Program-made: the position numbers and the translations under genes | NCBI RefSeq assembly: GCF_034931365.1 | Contig: NZ_JAYGII010000002.1 | Coordinates: 124,001 to 188,000, forward strand | Source: Natronospira elongata | GTDB lineage: Bacteria > Pseudomonadota > Gammaproteobacteria > Natronospirales > Natronospiraceae | Direction of reading: 5' to 3' | DNA length: 64,000 nucleotides | Part shown: positions 60,952-64,000 of the stretch, piece by piece | How the letters are laid out: each line of letters begins with the position of its first letter | How positions within the stretch are numbered: position 1 is the stretch's first letter | The notes under the pieces: generated by a model | Database searches by the model: none | Told to the model about the DNA's origin: nothing | Seen by the model: only the letters and a program-made list of their open reading frames with translations

Positions 60952-61722
60952 TCAGAAGCCGTCTTTCCAGTCACGAATGACTGAAAACACGTCCTCCGGG
61001 CTGTTCAGTTCCCTGCCGGCCCGCCGGCTGGCGCTCTCGCGCACGCTGGCTTCCCGGCAGCGCAGGAATACGTTGTAGTCTCGCTCCATTGCCAGGCTCG
61101 TTGGCAGCGATGGCAGGCCATCAGCGAGACGCGCCTCGGCCCGCTCTCGGACCTGTGCAATGGCTTCATTGTCCGGCTCCACCGCGTGGCAGAAGTCCAG
61201 ATTCTTGAGGGTGTACTCATGCCCGCAGTAAAGCTCGGTCTCAGCGGGCAGGTTGGCCAGCCGGTCCAGTGATGCCAGCATTTGCGGCGCCGTACCCTCG
61301 AACATGCGTCCACAGCCACCGGCGAACAAGGTGTCACCGCTCAAAAGCAGGCCATGCCCATGGTAGGCAATATGGCCCAGGGTGTGGCCGGGAATGGCCA
61401 GCACATCGAATTCCAGCCCCAGGCCGGGCAATTCCACCCGATCACCGTCGGCCAGGGCGTGGCTGCGCGCCGGAACGGGTTCATCGCGCGGGCCATAGAC
61501 AGGCACCGGCCAATGCTCGAGCAGCGCTTCGATGCCGTTCACATGGTCCCAATGTCGGTGGGTAACCAGGATTGCCTCAGGGGTGAGGCCGCGAGTGGTC
61601 AGCGCTTCTCGAACCGGGGCTGCCTCGCCAGGGTCCACCACGGCGACCCGGTCGGGCTGTTCACCGTGGAGCAGCCACACGAAATTGTCTCTCAGGACCG
61701 GAACGACGCTCACTTCTGGCAT
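60952..61722 (-). CDS. gloB: Hydroxyacylglutathione hydrolase (glyoxalase II)
   Basis: GloB, 256 aa, hydrolyses S-D-lactoylglutathione in methylglyoxal detoxification. The binuclear metal motif is THRHWDHVNG (ligands H-x-H-x-D-H kept), followed by IPGHTLGHIAYH, LLSGDTLFAGGCGRMFEG and YCGHEYTLKNLDF. The C-terminal substrate-binding domain is present. Divergent from the YafS-like methyltransferase gene. Confidence 0.94.
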   Translation of the reverse strand: MPEVSVVPVLRDNFVWLLHGEQPDRVAVVDPGEAAPVREALTTRGLTPEAILVTHRHWDHVNGIEALLEHWPVPVYGPRDEPVPARSHALADGDRVELPGLGLEFDVLAIPGHTLGHIAYHGHGLLLSGDTLFAGGCGRMFEGTAPQMLASLDRLANLPAETELYCGHEYTLKNLDFCHAVEPDNEAIAQVRERAEARLADGLPSLPTSLAMERDYNVFLRCREASVRESASRRAGRELNSPEDVFSVIRDWKDGF

Positions 61723-61868
61723 GGCGCCTATCCTACCCGTACTGGGGAAAAGGTCAACAAAAATAGCACCTTGGGGAAATGTTTTCGAGGCATCGCCGAG
61801 ACCGGTTGGCGCCCGGGCGAGGGCCGGTTATGCTGTGCCCCGGGATGCAGCGTGGGGTTACTGGCGGG

Positions 61869-62600
61869 ATGGCGGCATCAACATCGGAATCCTGGTTCGA
61901 AACCCCCCTGGCCCGGGCCACCCTGGCATGCGAACGGCTGCTCGCGGGGCGGCTCACCGAGCGCCTTTTTGGGGGGCGGCTGCTGCAGCTGGGACACTGG
62001 AGCGAGATGTCGGCCCTGCTGGAGCACTGTCGGGTCAATCGTCGACTGGTAGTGGATGCCGCCGCACCGGCGGACATTGTCGCTGATCTTGCGGCATTGC
62101 CCGTTGCCAGCGGCAGTATCGACGTGGTCGTCATGCCGCACACCCTGGAGTTCGCGGCCAACCCCCACGCCAGCCTGCGGGAGGCGGATCGGGTGCTGGC
62201 CCACGGCGGACATATTTTCATGCTGGGTTTCAGTCGCTACAGCCTCTGGGGCTTTCGGGAACTGCTTCGCCGCCCGCCCTATGGCAATGGAGCACGACTG
62301 CTGGCAGAACATCGCATCGGCGACTGGATGCAGCTGTTGGGTTTCGAGCTGCTGGCAATGGAGCGCTATTTTTATCGTCTGCCCATCAATCAGCCCTGGC
62401 TCATTCGTCGTAGCCGCTGGTTGGAGCAGTGGGGGCGTTCGCGATTGCCCGGGCCCTGGCCGGCAGCCGCCTGGGCCGCGGTTTTCCGTAAACAGCCCCC
62501 GGGCGCGACCCCCATCAGCCCTCACTGGTATGGTCGCCGCCCCGTCATCCGGCCGGGTACCGTCCCCGGCGGACTGAGTCATAACCGAAAGAGGAGCTGA
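61869..62600 (+). CDS. YafS-like SAM-dependent methyltransferase
   Basis: A class I methyltransferase-fold protein, about 243 aa, in the position of E. coli yafS between gloB and rnhA. Visible: ERLLAGRLTERLFGGRLLQLG near the N-terminus, then ALPVASGSIDVVVMPHTLEF and LREADRVLAHGGHIFMLGFSRYSLWGFREL. The SAM glycine motif is weak (LLQLGHW), so activity is uncertain. Start at 61869 is my choice; GTG/ATG candidates upstream exist. Substrate unknown. Confidence 0.75.
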   Translation: MAASTSESWFETPLARATLACERLLAGRLTERLFGGRLLQLGHWSEMSALLEHCRVNRRLVVDAAAPADIVADLAALPVASGSIDVVVMPHTLEFAANPHASLREADRVLAHGGHIFMLGFSRYSLWGFRELLRRPPYGNGARLLAEHRIGDWMQLLGFELLAMERYFYRLPINQPWLIRRSRWLEQWGRSRLPGPWPAAAWAAVFRKQPPGATPISPHWYGRRPVIRPGTVPGGLSHNRKRS

Positions 62601-62602
62601 AT

Positions 62603-63055
62603 TTGTCTTCCAATGTCGTCACCGCCTACACCGATGGCGCCTGCCGGGGAAATCCCGGTCCGGGCGGCTGGGGTGTGGTGCTGGAATGGAATGGCCACCG
62701 CCGGGAACTCAAGGGGGGCGAAGCCGAAACCACCAACAATCGCATGGAGCTCAGGGCGGCCATTGAAGCCTTGACCGCCCTGAAACGTCGTTGTCGCGTG
62801 GATATCCATACCGACTCGGAGTACGTTCGCAAGGGCATTACCACCTGGATGGATGGCTGGAAACGAAACAACTGGAAAACCGCCAGCAAGAAACCCGTCA
62901 AGAATCGTGAGCTGTGGGAGGCCCTGGACCAACTGCGCAACAAGCACGATGTGCGCTGGTACTGGGTCAAGGGGCATTCGGGGCACCCGGGCAATGAACG
63001 GGCGGATGCCTTGGCCAATGAAGGCATTGATGAATTGCAGGCCGCGGGCCATTGA
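62603..63055 (+). CDS. rnhA: Ribonuclease HI
   Basis: RNase HI, 150 aa, cuts RNA in RNA:DNA hybrids. Catalytic Asp11 (AYTDGACRGNPG), Glu49 (NNRMELRAAIE), Asp71 (IHTDSEYV) and Asp135, with His125 (VKGHSGHPGNERAD). The start is TTG at 62603 with GAGGAG 6 nt upstream. It follows the YafS-like gene by 2 nt. Confidence 0.96.
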   Translation: MSSNVVTAYTDGACRGNPGPGGWGVVLEWNGHRRELKGGEAETTNNRMELRAAIEALTALKRRCRVDIHTDSEYVRKGITTWMDGWKRNNWKTASKKPVKNRELWEALDQLRNKHDVRWYWVKGHSGHPGNERADALANEGIDELQAAGH

Positions 63056-63068
63056 ACGAGGTTAAGAC

Positions 63069-63815
63069 ATGACAAGACAGATTGTCCTGGATACGGAAAC
63101 CACCGGTATTGAAACCAGTGACGGCCATCGCATCATCGAAATTGGCTGTGTGGAGATGGTCAACCGCCGCCTCACCGGCCGCAATTTTCACCAGTATCTC
63201 AATCCGGATCGGGAAGTGGATGCCGGTGCGGTTGAAGTGCATGGCCTCAGCAATGATTTCCTGGAAGACAAGCCGCGTTTCGAGGAAGTGGTGGATGACT
63301 TTCTCGACTTTGTTCGCGGCGCTGAGCTGGTTATTCACAATGCGCCTTTCGATGTCGGCTTCCTCGACAATGAACTGCACTTGCTCAAGCGACCGGAAAG
63401 AATTCAGGAGCTATGCGAGGTACTCGATACCCTGGTCATGGCTCGGCGCATGCATCCCGGTCAACGCAATAGCCTGGATGCCTTGTGCAAGCGCTATGAA
63501 GTAGATAACTCCAATCGAGACCTTCACGGCGCCTTACTGGATGCCGAGATCCTTGCCGATGTCTATCTGGCCATGACCGGCGGGCAGAAGACGCTGCTTC
63601 TCAATGAGGAAGAGGAAGAAGGGGGTGAGGCCGGTGGCAGCGCGTCTCGCATCCGGCGAGTCAATCGCGAGGGCCTGCAGTTGCGGGTGGTTTCTGCCAC
63701 GGATGTTGAGCTGGAAGCCCACGAGCGCCGGATCCAGGCCATTCATGAAAAGAGCGGCGGTGCGGTCTGGCTGCGCCAAGGCGCTGAGAGTGCCTCGGTG
63801 GATGGAGAGACATGA
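63069..63815 (+). CDS. dnaQ: DNA polymerase III epsilon subunit (proofreading)
   Basis: DnaQ, 248 aa, 3'-5' exonuclease. DEDDh residues: Asp8 and Glu10 (LDTETTG), Asp95 (HNAPFDVGFLD), His153 and Asp158 (HGALLDAEILA). A likely clamp-binding peptide QKTLLL lies at 173-178, followed by an acidic linker and a C-terminal region that binds the polymerase. In E. coli rnhA and dnaQ are divergent; here they are co-directional, 13 nt apart. Confidence 0.95.
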   Translation: MTRQIVLDTETTGIETSDGHRIIEIGCVEMVNRRLTGRNFHQYLNPDREVDAGAVEVHGLSNDFLEDKPRFEEVVDDFLDFVRGAELVIHNAPFDVGFLDNELHLLKRPERIQELCEVLDTLVMARRMHPGQRNSLDALCKRYEVDNSNRDLHGALLDAEILADVYLAMTGGQKTLLLNEEEEEGGEAGGSASRIRRVNREGLQLRVVSATDVELEAHERRIQAIHEKSGGAVWLRQGAESASVDGET

Positions 63816-64000
63816 ATCAGGACTCTAAGGCACATCGGTTCGGCGACTATCGGATCCGGCTCTGGACAGCCGAAGATCGCGACGCGGTGGTGGCCTTGCT
63901 GGCCCAGGTTCTTGCCGAGTATGGCCTGAACTTTGAGCCAGAGGATGCCGACGAGGATGTGGTTCATGTCCAAAAGCATTATATGGACCGGCAAGGAGAG
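63812..64000 (+). CDS. GNAT-family N-acetyltransferase (5' end, cut by window)
   Basis: 63 codons are visible, starting with ATG at 63812 overlapping the dnaQ stop (ATGA). The protein begins MNQDSKAHRFGDYRIRLW and continues through TAEDRDAVVALLAQVLAEYGL and EPEDADEDVVHVQKHY, the usual N-terminus of a GNAT acetyltransferase. No acetyl-CoA loop is reached before the window ends. Confidence 0.75.
   Translation, partial: MNQDSKAHRFGDYRIRLWTAEDRDAVVALLAQVLAEYGLNFEPEDADEDVVHVQKHYMDRQGE

Overview
The window reads as one continuous stretch of chromosome from a free-living gammaproteobacterium. The evidence is the set of gene orders: efp-epmA, asd-fimV-truA-trpF-trpB-trpA-accD-folC-dedD-cvpA-purF, tig-clpP-clpX-lon-hupB-ppiD and mltD/gloB/yafS-like/rnhA/dnaQ. 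Base composition is GC-rich. Several cell-envelope proteins (FimV, DedD, PpiD) are strongly acidic, which would fit a halophilic or haloalkaliphilic relative of the Ectothiorhodospiraceae or Natronospira; that placement is inference. No phage, transposase or CRISPR array was seen.

Layout. 1-2.1 kb: elongation factor P, its lysylation enzyme EpmA, and MsrB. 2.2-8.4 kb: a solute-binding lipoprotein overlapping a transglutaminase, an outer-membrane barrel, a creatininase-family hydrolase, a flavoprotein and an HD-GYP protein with an altered GYP motif. 8.4-11 kb (minus strand): a Sco1 / PCuAC / phosphatidylserine decarboxylase / free-Met-sulfoxide reductase operon. 11-14.3 kb: prmB-aroC-MFS-asd, tightly coupled. 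15.4-29.5 kb: the classical fimV to purF block, with an orphan CbiQ-like gene after fimV, then glycerate kinase and miaE. 29.5-34.7 kb: lpxH-ppiase (minus), gltX, cysS and folD. 34.8-35.95 kb: a four-gene tRNA operon (Pro, Arg, His, Lys) with a truncated tRNA-Pro half near its promoter and a repeated tRNA-Lys 3' end plus terminator at its tail.

35.97-46.6 kb is the most distinctive region. It contains a GntP-type permease, a TonB-dependent receptor, a hybrid sensor kinase with an SLC5 transporter-like sensor (CrbS/MxtR type), a LuxR-type response regulator (CrbR/ErdR type), D-3-hydroxybutyrate dehydrogenase and a lipoprotein D-3-hydroxybutyrate-oligomer hydrolase. Two of its intergenic regions carry the same 18-bp partly palindromic motif, each exactly 21 nt ahead of a TARGCT -10-like box. 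I propose a regulated system that captures hydroxybutyrate oligomers at the outer membrane, hydrolyses them, imports the monomer and oxidises it to acetoacetate.

46.6-64 kb is housekeeping: a DUF559 gene, a DUF6164 gene, tRNA-Leu, tig-clpP-clpX-lon (lon has a recognisable sigma-32 promoter), hupB, tRNA-Val, tRNA-Asp, ppiD, a dicarboxylate/amino-acid symporter, fabI, mltD, gloB, a YafS-like methyltransferase, rnhA, dnaQ and the start of a GNAT acetyltransferase cut by the window end.
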